NCBI RefSeq assembly: GCF_030651915.1
Contig: NZ_JAUSBV010000005.1
Coordinates: forward strand, 248,001-312,000
DNA: 64,000 nucleotides
Origin: Parvibaculum sp.
GTDB lineage: Bacteria; Pseudomonadota; Alphaproteobacteria; Parvibaculales; Parvibaculaceae
Direction: 5' to 3'
Shown: in pieces, positions 51,580 through 59,194 of the stretch
Layout: every line of letters starts with the position of its first letter
Numbering within the stretch: position 1 is the stretch's first letter
The notes under the pieces: generated by a model
Seen by the model: the letters and a program-made list of their open reading frames with translations, nothing else
Databases searched by the model: none
What the model was told of the DNA's origin: nothing
Translations under genes and position numbers: made by a program

Positions 51580-51872
51580 TCCATCATCTCCCGATCCTGA
51601 GTGTCTCTGTCTGTTGATTCAATCCAGCGCTCACCGAAAGTCCCCTGTTCCTGCTTCCAGAAGACAGCCTCGGTCTTCAGCCGGGCCATGAGATAATCTG
51701 CCGCAAGAAATGCCTCGCGGCGACGATCGCTGGCGACCGCAACGAGGACAATGACCTCGCCCGGTGTCATGGCCCCGGCTCGCTGGACAACTGTCAGAGT
51801 GTGCAGATCGAACCGATTGAACCCTTCTGTCAATTCGCGAACCGGCACCATAAAGCGCGCTGGCGCCGACAA
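51576..51872 (-). pseudogene. moaE: 5'-truncated moaE (molybdopterin synthase large subunit)
   Basis: A 98-codon frame whose residues from about 20 on match the C-terminal half of MoaE: LTVVQRAGAMTPGEVIVLVAV, then LMARLKTEAVFWKQEQGTFGERW, which retains the catalytic-lysine motif (family YLKTRAPFWK). The normal N-terminal 60-80 residues, including the SFTGxVR and LEHYPGM motifs, are absent. The truncation lies about 90 bp from the IS-end repeat at 51962, so IS-linked deletion is a likely cause. No moaD gene is present. The remainder may still be translated but should not make active molybdopterin synthase. Confidence 0.8.
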
Positions 51873-51961
51873 ATGGCACCCGTCAAAACTGCAACCGTCC
51901 CACCGATAGCCACAGCGGCGGGTACCACTCCCTCACACACCAATCAGATACTCCACCGGGT

Positions 51962-52292
51962 ACTGACACGCTAAGTCGGGCCGGCCGCAACGGCCCCGCC
52001 CCTTGCTCTGGATCAGGCGGCGACGGTCGCGGCATCCCACGCCCGTCACCGCCTGGGCTCGCGGGATCGGGGGCTTGGTCGGGAGATCAGGTGCGGCTAG
52101 ATGTTGAACGTGTTGTAGACGGGGCCATGGCTGGCCAGGAACCGTTTGGCTGAGCCCTGCGACTTGAACTTCTGCTGCTTTCGCTCTCGTCGCCGGATGG
52201 CCAAGTGGGAGTTTTCAGCCCGGTTGTTCTCCCGCATTCCGCCTGGCTGGTGCCGTCCGGTGAGGCCAAGAATCCTGGCCGCGGTCCGATTG
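51962..52292 (-). mobile_element. IS6-family insertion sequence remnant
   Basis: The minus-strand frame stopping at 52097 encodes the C-terminal part of an IS6/IS26-type transposase: ENNRAENSHLAIRRRER, then KFKSQGSAKRFLASHG and VYNTFN, with the catalytic Glu in NRAENSH. The upstream part of the transposase (first two catalytic Asp residues) is missing; the homology starts near 52290, where it abuts an integrase fragment. The 28-bp repeat at 51962-51989 is the probable outer end of the element. A 7-bp inverted repeat (52281-52298) lies at the junction. Confidence 0.8.
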
Positions 52293-52448
52293 GACCGCGT
52301 ACCATTCGGCAACGACCTTGCCCTTGAGGGCCCGCACGTGAAGCGCCAGGCGCCCGGCACTCCGCTCGCCGCCATCCTTCAGTTCGACCGTTTTTCCCGT
52401 CACGGACCCTGAGCGCATGGCCGCCTTGATCTGGGATTCGGTGATCAT
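52293..52448 (-). pseudogene. Truncated tyrosine-type integrase (N-terminal fragment)
   Basis: The frame from the ATG at 52446-52448 encodes about 52 residues similar to the N-terminal arm-binding (DUF4102-type) domain of phage/island integrases: TESQIKAAMRSGS, KTVELKDGGERSAGRLAL and AEWYAV. Homology ends where the IS6 remnant begins, and the frame runs on as IS sequence to 52215. It starts 160 bp from the right 17-bp repeat, the normal place for an integrase gene. The catalytic domain is lost. Confidence 0.65.
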
Positions 52449-52573
52449 TCCGGTCCTTCTGCTAGCGGTAGTGCCGCCGGTTTCGCCTTCGAAAGGTGTG
52501 CATTTTGTTCTGCCGATCATATACCGTAGTCTTATAGAAGAGGCGGATAACGATGGTATTCAAAGGGCTTTCC

Positions 52574-52600
52574 GTGAACCTCAGTGAACCAGCGTGAACA
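52574..52600. repeat. Three GTGAAC repeats at 10-bp spacing
   Basis: GTGAACC (52574), GTGAACC (52584) and GTGAACA (52594) occur at exact 10-bp intervals, one helical turn, 7 bp before the right 17-bp repeat. This pattern fits integrase arm-type binding sites. No such repeats flank the left copy. Confidence 0.5.
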
Positions 52601-52606
52601 CACTAC

Positions 52607-52623
52607 ACATGAGACAGAACAAC
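52607..52623. repeat. Right 17-bp direct repeat (attR-like)
   Basis: ACATGAGACAGAACAAC, identical to 31046-31062. It spans the present ATG of the aspartic-protease gene. Confidence 0.8.
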
Positions 52624-53304
52624 TGGACATGGGCGGCACTGCTGCTTTTGGCTTTTGTGGCGCTGCTGCTCTTCCTCAACAACCGCTTCCCGGGCGCGTT
52701 GCAGGGCGAGGACGCGCAAATGCGGCTGGTGCACAGCCTATTGCTGCTGGCGCTGGTGGGCGGCAGCGTGGTGCTGGGCTGGCGCGAGCGGGCGGGACTG
52801 GCGCTCAAGCAGGCGCTGATCTGGATTGCCATCGCGCTCGCCCTTGTCGTCGGTTACAGCTACAGCGACGTCTTTTCCGACATGGGCGACCGCACGCGCA
52901 CGGCGCTGGTACCTTCGGCACCGGTTTCGAGCGAGCCGGGGACCGCCTATCTGTCGCGCAACCTCTCGGGCCACTTCCATGCCGACGGCCTGGTCAACGG
53001 CACGCATGTCAGGTTCATGGTCGATACCGGCGCCAGCGACATTGCGCTCAGCGCCACCGATGCGCAGCGCCTCGGCCTCGATCTCGACAGCCTGCGCTAC
53101 ACGACGCCCTATCAAACCGCCAATGGCACCATCTATGCCGCGCGCCTGACGCTCGATGAGGTCAGCATTGGTGCGATCCGGCTCAATAACGTGACCGCCT
53201 CGGTCTCACGCGAGGGGCTCGGGCAATCGCTGCTCGGCATGAGCTTTCTCGGCCGGCTTTCTTCCTTCGAGATCCGCGGCGAGCGGCTGGTCCTGCGCGA
53301 ATAG
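52609..53304 (+). CDS. Retropepsin-like clan AA aspartic protease (TIGR02281 type), start altered by island
   Basis: A 231-residue membrane-anchored protein. Three hydrophobic segments lie at residues 8-25, 40-58 and 65-82, followed by a periplasmic-type aspartic protease domain with the active-site motif VRFMVDTGASDIALSATDA (DTGAS near residue 140) and the flap/hydrophobic strings TANGTIYAARLTL and LLGMSFLGRLSSFEI. It functions as a homodimer in this family; the substrate is unknown. The island inserted at its first codons: the ancestral start was probably ATG AGC GAC ATG AGA, now stranded at 31039. The present ATG lacks a good ribosome-binding site, and the native promoter has been displaced by 21.6 kb. 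Confidence 0.87.
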   Translation: MRQNNWTWAALLLLAFVALLLFLNNRFPGALQGEDAQMRLVHSLLLLALVGGSVVLGWRERAGLALKQALIWIAIALALVVGYSYSDVFSDMGDRTRTALVPSAPVSSEPGTAYLSRNLSGHFHADGLVNGTHVRFMVDTGASDIALSATDAQRLGLDLDSLRYTTPYQTANGTIYAARLTLDEVSIGAIRLNNVTASVSREGLGQSLLGMSFLGRLSSFEIRGERLVLRE

Positions 53305-53369
53305 CAGGGCTGCATGCGCGGCGAAAGCCCGCTATAACCGCCGCCAGCACCCTGCCTGCCGGAGATATC

Positions 53370-54869
53370 ATGCCCCTGAAGCCGCGCGCCGACCTGAAGC
53401 CCAATACGCTTGAATTCGAGAACCTGCCGCTGGTCTCGCCCAACGGCTTTCGCGAATATGACGCGCGCTGGCTGTTCGAAAAGGAAATCAATCTTGTCGG
53501 CATCCAGGCACTGGGCCTGGGGCTCGGTACGCTGATCCATGAATTCGGCGTGCGCCCGGCGATCGCGGTCGGTCACGACTACCGCTCCTATTCGGTGTCG
53601 ATCAAGCAGGCGTTGATCATCGGGCTCATGAATGCCGGCTGCGAGGTGCATGATATTGGCCTGGCGCTGTCGCCGGTTGCCTATTTCTCGCAATTCGCAC
53701 TCGACGTGCCCTGCGTCGCGATGGTGACGGCGAGCCACAACGAGAATGGCTGGACCGGCGTCAAGATGGGCGCGCATCGCCCGCTGACGTTCGGCCCCGA
53801 CGAGATGACGCGGCTGAAGGAAATCGTGCTCGGAGGGCTTGGCCTCCCCCGCGATGGCGGGCGCTATATTCGTGTGTCCGACATGGCGGCGCGCTACATC
53901 GCCGACCTGACCGAACGGCCGAAAATCAAACGCAAGCTGAAGGTCGTCGCGGCCTGCGGCAACGGCACGGCCGGCGCCTTTGCGCCGCAGGTGCTTGCCG
54001 GCATCGGCGTTGACGTTATCCCGCTCGATTGCGATCTCGACTATACCTTCCCGCGCTACAACCCCAATCCCGAAGACATGGAAATGCTCCATGCGCTGCG
54101 CGACAAGGTTCTGGAAACGGGTGCCGATATCGGTCTCGGATTTGACGGCGACGGCGACCGCTGCGGCGTCGTCGACGATACGGGCGAGGAGATATTCGCC
54201 GACAAGGTGGGCGTGATGCTGGCGCGGGACTTGTCCGCGCGTCATCCCAACGCGCAATTCGTGGTCGATGTGAAATCGACCGGGCTCTTTCTCACCGATC
54301 CGGTCCTGATCGCCAATGGCGCGAAAACGGATTACTGGAAGACCGGACATTCCTATATCAAGCGCCGCGCGCATGAACTCAATGCGCTGGTGGGCTTCGA
54401 AAAGTCTGGCCATTATTTTTTCAACCCGCCGATCGGGCGCGGCTATGACGATGGACTGGTTTCCGCCATCGCCATTTGCGACATGCTGGACCGCAATCCG
54501 GGAATGAAGATGTCGGATTTGCGCGAAGCGCTGCCGAAGACCTGGGGCTCGCCGACGATGTCGCCTTATTGCCCCGACGAAAAGAAATATGAAGTCGTTG
54601 AGCGGATGGTGAAGCTCTTTTCCGGCATGGCCGAGAAAGGCGAGAAGCTTATCGGCCAGAAAATCCGCGATGCGGTGACGGTCAACGGCGTGCGCGTGAC
54701 GGTGGAAGACGGGACGTGGGGGCTGGTGCGCGCCTCATCGAACAAGCCCGGCCTCGTCGTCGTGGTCGAAAGCCCGGCGTCGGAAGCCAATATGCGGGCG
54801 ATGTTTGCCGAGATCGACAAGCACCTTTCGGCACAGCCGGAAGTGGGCGCTTACGACCAGAAGATATAG
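53370..54869 (+). CDS. Phosphomannomutase/phosphoglucomutase
   Basis: A 499-residue alpha-D-phosphohexomutase. The phosphoserine loop is TASHNENGWTGVKMG (normally TASHNP), the metal-binding loop is GFDGDGDRCGVVDD, the sugar-specificity loop is VGFEKSGHYFFN (GEMSGH in AlgC) and the phosphate-binding C-terminal domain contains RASSNKPGLVVVVES. It supplies mannose-1-phosphate or glucose-1-phosphate for polysaccharide and LPS synthesis. The ATG follows GGAG at good spacing. The order protease then mutase on the same strand is probably the native arrangement. Confidence 0.93.
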   Translation: MPLKPRADLKPNTLEFENLPLVSPNGFREYDARWLFEKEINLVGIQALGLGLGTLIHEFGVRPAIAVGHDYRSYSVSIKQALIIGLMNAGCEVHDIGLALSPVAYFSQFALDVPCVAMVTASHNENGWTGVKMGAHRPLTFGPDEMTRLKEIVLGGLGLPRDGGRYIRVSDMAARYIADLTERPKIKRKLKVVAACGNGTAGAFAPQVLAGIGVDVIPLDCDLDYTFPRYNPNPEDMEMLHALRDKVLETGADIGLGFDGDGDRCGVVDDTGEEIFADKVGVMLARDLSARHPNAQFVVDVKSTGLFLTDPVLIANGAKTDYWKTGHSYIKRRAHELNALVGFEKSGHYFFNPPIGRGYDDGLVSAIAICDMLDRNPGMKMSDLREALPKTWGSPTMSPYCPDEKKYEVVERMVKLFSGMAEKGEKLIGQKIRDAVTVNGVRVTVEDGTWGLVRASSNKPGLVVVVESPASEANMRAMFAEIDKHLSAQPEVGAYDQKI

Positions 54870-54997
54870 CGACGTTTGCCGATAGCCGGAAGCGCCCGCG
54901 GCGCATCTTCAATTGACGTGCAAGGATCATTTCTCTCCAATACCTGGCGGGGGTCGCCTTGGCCTGATGCCAGGGTGCCAAAAGGGGGGAACGATTC

Positions 54998-55633
54998 ATG
55001 CTGAGAAAATTATTCGCGCTCGTCTTCGTGGCGGGCTTTGCGACGGGCTGCGCGGTCGGGCAGAAAATCGACTACAGCCAACAATATTCGAGCATTCCGA
55101 CGATCGCGCAGGGAACGACGCTGTCACTCGGTGTGCAGGACCTCCGCCCCTATGTCATTTCCGGCAAGAAGGAAGCGAATTTTGTCGGCGTCCAAAGAGG
55201 CGGGTATGGCAATCCGTTCGACGTGACCACGACCTCCGGCCGCCCGCTGGCCGAAGACTTGCTGCAGACCTTTACGAATACGTTCAGGAGTGCGGGTACC
55301 GTCGTCACCGGCACAACACTCGCCTCGTCATTGTCACCTGAAATGGCGGTCACGACTCTTTCCGAGAAGGGGTCGGAACGAATTCTCTATATCTCCTTCA
55401 AGGAATGGAAGAGCGACTCCTTTGCGAATTCCTGGGTGATCTATGATGTCACCGCGCGGATATACGACAGGAACGGAAAGATGCTCGGACAAAATCACCT
55501 GCAGGGGAAGGATGCGATCTCGTCAAGCGCCGCCATGGCCAAAAGCGATGCCAATAATTCAATAACCCAGGCGTTTCAGCAGAAGATCAAAGACCTGCTG
55601 GGTGGGCCGGAAATCATCGCAGCGCTTCAATAA
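54998..55633 (+). CDS. Putative lipoprotein, unknown function
   Basis: A 211-residue protein with a type II signal peptide: LFALVFVAGFATGC places the lipobox Cys near residue 18. The mature part is mixed alpha/beta with VGVQRGGYGNPFDVTT, SERILYISFKEWKSDSF and VTARIYDRNGKMLG. The pattern (an outer-membrane-type lipoprotein ending with helices) resembles small alphaproteobacterial lipoproteins without assigned role. The ATG is preceded by AAGGGGGGAA. Both flanking gaps exceed 100 nt, so it is probably transcribed alone. Confidence 0.75.
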   Translation: MLRKLFALVFVAGFATGCAVGQKIDYSQQYSSIPTIAQGTTLSLGVQDLRPYVISGKKEANFVGVQRGGYGNPFDVTTTSGRPLAEDLLQTFTNTFRSAGTVVTGTTLASSLSPEMAVTTLSEKGSERILYISFKEWKSDSFANSWVIYDVTARIYDRNGKMLGQNHLQGKDAISSSAAMAKSDANNSITQAFQQKIKDLLGGPEIIAALQ

Positions 55634-55759
55634 TGTCTCGCCGCCTCGATGTTCGAAGCTGGCTAGGGCGGCCAAAAATTCTGAACAGGCTCCGCACTTG
55701 CCCTTCGCATCTCTGCCGGTCACTCTCGCTCAAACGAGAGCTGCCGGAGACGTGGAGCC

Positions 55760-56857
55760 ATGGGCGAGACATCAAGCGATGATCTGATCGACGCCGTCGA
55801 CGCACTGCTGCCGGCGCTGTTGCAAGCGCTTGAAGCGCTGGGCTTTATTGCGCGGCACCTGCATCCGCCGCTGATCGGCGAGCTTGTCGAACAGATGGGG
55901 CCGGTCGAGGCGCGGCTCGCGGAAACGCGGGCGGCTTTCGATGCGGCCGTGTGGCCGGAACATCTCGTGCCGTTCCGCGATCACGTGCAAGGCGCGGCGG
56001 AAGCGGCGCGTTCGGCTTTCGCGACATTGCGCGCCGCGGGCGAAGCGCCGGCGGAAGCGGGCGGGCCGGTCTTCGGCGCCTATCGCGCCTTACGCTATCT
56101 GCCGCGCGCGATGGAGAGCCTTTACCCCGTCAGTGCCATGCTGCCGCCTGTGAGCCGCTTCTTTCTCAACCAGGCGAAGCGCGACGACGATGCGCTTGTC
56201 GCCGCGCTTGCCGAGGGTGCGACGCGCGAGGGAACCGGCGTTCATCATTTCGGCAACGACAAGGGACAGCGCGGCGGCTTCTCGCTTTATGTGCCGGAGA
56301 ACTACGATGCTGCCCGCCCTCACCCGCTGATCGTCGCCTGCCACGGCGGCAGCGGGCACGGGCGCGGTTTCCTGTGGAGCTGGCTCAGCGATGCGCGCTC
56401 TTCAGGTGCGATCCTTCAGTCGCCAACATCGCTCGATGCCACATGGTCGCTGATGGAGCCGGAGCAGGACCGGGCATCGCTGGCGCGAATGATGGCGCAT
56501 GTGGGCGAACGCTGGAATATCGACACGGGCCGCATTCTGCTGACCGGCATGAGCGACGGCGGCACCTTCACCTATCTTGCGGGGCTGGCTGGCGGGCCGT
56601 TCACGCATCTGGCGCCGGTGTCGTCGGCCTGGCATCCGATGCTGATGGGCATGGCCGATCCGGCGCGCATCGCGGACCTGCCCGTCTATATCGTGCATGG
56701 CGCGCGCGACTGGATGTTTGCCGCCGACATGGCACGGCTCGCCCATGCCGAACTTTCGGCGGCGGGCGCGCACGTTACCTATCGCGAGATCGCCGACCTG
56801 TCGCACACCTATCCGGCGGAAGAGAACGCGCGGGTGATCGACTGGTTTCTCGGCTAG
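55760..56857 (+). CDS. Alpha/beta-hydrolase (phospholipase/carboxylesterase type) with helical N-terminal region
   Basis: A 365-residue protein. Residues 1-150 are Ala/Leu-rich and predicted helical. The C-terminal 210 residues form an alpha/beta-hydrolase domain with the oxyanion region LIVACHGGSGHGRGF, the nucleophile in LLTGMSDGGTFT (GxSxG), Asp in VHGARDWMF and His in LSHTYPAEE. This is the serine-esterase (YpfH-like) topology. Substrate is unknown. The ATG has GGAG upstream. Convergent with the TauE/SafE gene, overlapping by 4 nt. Confidence 0.85.
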   Translation: MGETSSDDLIDAVDALLPALLQALEALGFIARHLHPPLIGELVEQMGPVEARLAETRAAFDAAVWPEHLVPFRDHVQGAAEAARSAFATLRAAGEAPAEAGGPVFGAYRALRYLPRAMESLYPVSAMLPPVSRFFLNQAKRDDDALVAALAEGATREGTGVHHFGNDKGQRGGFSLYVPENYDAARPHPLIVACHGGSGHGRGFLWSWLSDARSSGAILQSPTSLDATWSLMEPEQDRASLARMMAHVGERWNIDTGRILLTGMSDGGTFTYLAGLAGGPFTHLAPVSSAWHPMLMGMADPARIADLPVYIVHGARDWMFAADMARLAHAELSAAGAHVTYREIADLSHTYPAEENARVIDWFLG

Positions 56858-57687
56858 CCGAAGAGTCGGTAAAACATCTGCAACGACGTCAGCGCGAGGA
56901 AAAGCGCGAAGGCGCGGATCAGCGCCTTGTGGCTGATCGCATGGGCGATGGTTGCCCCCCAGGGCGCGGCGAGGATCGAGAGCGGCATGATGAGCGCCAG
57001 GCCGATCAGGTTGACATAGCCGATGCTGAAAGGCGGCAGGCGCGGGTCATTCCAGCCGGCCCAGACGAAACCAATCATCGCCGGCACCGCGATCAACACG
57101 CCGAGGCCGGCCGACGTCGCCACCGCCTCGCGCGGGTTCTTGCCGTAGAGCGTCATGAAGGTGACGCCGAAGGTGCCGCCACCGATGCCCATCAGCGCCG
57201 AGAGGCCGCCGATGGCCGATGCCACCGGATATTGCACCGCCTTCGAGGGGAGTTGCGATCCGAGGCGCCAGCTTTCCTTGCCAAAGGCGAGATTGGCGGC
57301 GACGACGAGCGCAATGGTGGCGAAGACACCGGTCAGCGCATCGCCGCTGACCCAGGCCGCGATCGCCGTGCCGAGCACAACGCCGACAAGCACCGGCAAC
57401 GCCCAATCGCGCAGCATCTGCCAGTCGACGACACCTTTTTTTGCGTGCGCGCGAACGGAGCGTATCGAGGTGAGGATGATGGTGCCGAGCGAAGTGCCGA
57501 CCGCGAGGTGCATCCGCACGCCCTCGTCGATCCCCAGCAGCGTGAACACATGATAGAGCACCGGCACGATGACGATGCCGCCACCGACACCGAGAAGCCC
57601 CGCTAGGATACCGGCGATCAGGCCGGTGAAGACGAGGCCCGCGGCGAAGGGCGCGAGTTCCATCAGCGACATGGCGGCAATGTTCAT
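56854..57687 (-). CDS. TauE/SafE-family sulfite/anion exporter
   Basis: A 277-residue membrane protein with about eight hydrophobic segments. The two TauE/SafE repeats are visible in GILAGLLGVGGGIVIVPVLY and IGGLSALMGIGGGTFGVTFM. Members export sulfite, sulfoacetate or other organosulfur anions. No sulfur-metabolism genes are adjacent, so the substrate is open. It is 47 nt downstream of dusA on the same strand. Confidence 0.92.
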   Translation of the reverse strand: MNIAAMSLMELAPFAAGLVFTGLIAGILAGLLGVGGGIVIVPVLYHVFTLLGIDEGVRMHLAVGTSLGTIILTSIRSVRAHAKKGVVDWQMLRDWALPVLVGVVLGTAIAAWVSGDALTGVFATIALVVAANLAFGKESWRLGSQLPSKAVQYPVASAIGGLSALMGIGGGTFGVTFMTLYGKNPREAVATSAGLGVLIAVPAMIGFVWAGWNDPRLPPFSIGYVNLIGLALIMPLSILAAPWGATIAHAISHKALIRAFALFLALTSLQMFYRLFG

Positions 57688-57734
57688 TCGTGCGTGTACT
57701 TTCAGATCGGCCCGGGATCGGGCGCAGAGAACCG

Positions 57735-58739
57735 CTATTCGGCGGCGGAGAGGGTTTCAGTGACGGGCCCGCGCACCAGCGCCGCCGCTTCGCGAATGAC
57801 CGCGACACCGGCACCCGGCCGCGGGGCGTTTTCGGAGAGGTGGCGACGGAAGGCGCGTGCGCCGGGACAGCCCTGAAAGAGGCCCAGGATGTGGCGGGTC
57901 ATCGCATGCAGATGGGTGCCGCGCGCAAGCTCGCGTTCGACATAGGGGATAAAGTTTTCGATTACCTCATGCCGGGTAGGCAAGGGATGGTCGTCGCCGT
58001 AGAAAATCCGGTCCAGCTCGACCAGAATCCACGGGTTTTGATAGGCTGCGCGGCCGAGCATGACACCATCGACATGAGCAACATGCTCAACCATGCCGGA
58101 AACATGCTCGATGCCGCCATTGATGATAATTTCCATGTCCGGCATGGCACGCTTCAGCGCATAGACCAGGCCGTAGTCGAGCGGCGGTACGTCGCGGTTT
58201 TCCTTTGGCGACAGGCCTTCGAGCCAAGCCTTGCGCGCATGAACGATCAGCGACTTGCAGCCGGCCTCGCGCACGGCGCGCGCCATGGCCGGCAGGGCCT
58301 CGCGCGGTTCCTGCTCGTCAACGCCGATGCGGCATTTGACGGTGACCGGCACAGCCACGCAGGCCCGCATCGCCTCGACACAGCGCGCCACAAGCTCCGG
58401 CTCGCGCATCAGGCAGGCGCCGAAGCGGCCGGACTGCACACGGTCCGACGGGCAGCCGACATTGAGATTGATCTCGTCATAGCCGACAGCCGCGCCGATG
58501 CGGGCGCTCTCGGCGAGGTCTGCGGGATCGGAACCGCCGAGCTGAAGCGCCACCGGATGTTCCGCCGGATCGAAGCCCAGCAGGCGCTCGCGATCCCCGT
58601 GCAGCACCGCACCAGTCGTCACCATTTCGGTATAGAGCAGCGCATGGCGCGTGATAAGGCGCAGGAAGTACCGGTCGTGCCGGTCCGTCCAGTCCATCAT
58701 CGGTGCGATGGAGACCTTTTTTCCCTTGTATTTCAACAT
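57735..58739 (-). CDS. dusA: tRNA-dihydrouridine(20/20a) synthase
   Basis: A 334-residue FMN-dependent enzyme that reduces U20/U20a in the D-loop of tRNAs. Typical DusA strings are SIAPMMDWTDRHDRYFLRL, LNVGCPSDRVQSGRFGACLM (active-site Cys in NVGCPSD), VHARKAWLEGLSPKENR and INGGIEH. Length fits the DusA subgroup rather than DusB or DusC. A small open frame ends 6 nt upstream of the start. The ribosome-binding site is weak. Confidence 0.94.
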   Translation of the reverse strand: MLKYKGKKVSIAPMMDWTDRHDRYFLRLITRHALLYTEMVTTGAVLHGDRERLLGFDPAEHPVALQLGGSDPADLAESARIGAAVGYDEINLNVGCPSDRVQSGRFGACLMREPELVARCVEAMRACVAVPVTVKCRIGVDEQEPREALPAMARAVREAGCKSLIVHARKAWLEGLSPKENRDVPPLDYGLVYALKRAMPDMEIIINGGIEHVSGMVEHVAHVDGVMLGRAAYQNPWILVELDRIFYGDDHPLPTRHEVIENFIPYVERELARGTHLHAMTRHILGLFQGCPGARAFRRHLSENAPRPGAGVAVIREAAALVRGPVTETLSAAE

Positions 58740-58745
58740 TTTGAT

Positions 58746-58928
58746 CTAATCACGGATCCTGGAATGGCCGGTCGTTTCGAGCCGAAAATACGCCTGCTTT
58801 CCATATCCTGCCGTTACAGGCGGGTCGAGACCTCTTCCTTCTGTGGCCGGCACAACCGGATTGCATTGATGCGCGAACCAGCTGACAGCCAGCGCGTCGC
58901 CGGGTGACAGGCGGATGCCCCCCGCCAT
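58746..58928 (-). CDS. Possible small protein upstream of dusA
   Basis: A 60-codon frame (MAGGIRLSPGDALAVSWFAH at its start) ending 6 nt before dusA. Composition is protein-like with mostly G/C at third positions in its first half, but no family is recognised and no strong ribosome-binding site precedes it. It could be a coupled leader or chance. The remaining bases to 59194 show no gene; they should hold the PKS promoter. Confidence 0.25.
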   Translation of the reverse strand: MAGGIRLSPGDALAVSWFAHQCNPVVPATEGRGLDPPVTAGYGKQAYFRLETTGHSRIRD

Positions 58929-59194
58929 GCGCCAAGTCCTTGTCGCGAAACATAATACGGTGTGCCGGTACGCGATGCCGCGAACCGTTACCGAGACCTA
59001 GGTCAAGCGGTTAATAGGCCTACGGGCAATAGAGTTAGGTAGCCTTCAAATAGGCGATTCCACTATAGTTTGGGCTGTTCAACTTAATTCCGTTCTGAAG
59101 GGCCGTCATGCTGGGATGGCAGGCCCGACTACTGGATCGGGGTTTTTGGGGGCGGGGCGCTTTGTGGGGGCGCATGTAGATGAGAGTTGGTGAC

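Larger units (their letters stand above)
31046..52623. mobile_element. Nitrate-respiration genomic island
   Basis: A 21.6-kb segment between two copies of the 17-bp repeat ACATGAGACAGAACAAC. The left copy is in the former 5' end of the aspartic-protease gene, the right copy in its present start. Joining the sequence left of and including the left copy to the sequence after the right copy restores an in-frame start (ATG AGC GAC ATG AGA CAG AAC AAC TGG). The right edge carries an integrase N-terminal fragment and three phased repeats, as expected for a tyrosine-recombinase element. Cargo is the nar operon, Moco genes, nnrS, a Crp/Fnr regulator and a porin. Both flanks read as ordinary chromosomal genes. 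The integrase is truncated, so the element is probably no longer self-mobile. Confidence 0.75.

Noticed and set aside
55951-57606. 551-codon open frame on the plus strand
   Set aside because: It crosses out of frame through the alpha/beta-hydrolase gene and antisense through the TauE/SafE gene, both clearly real.
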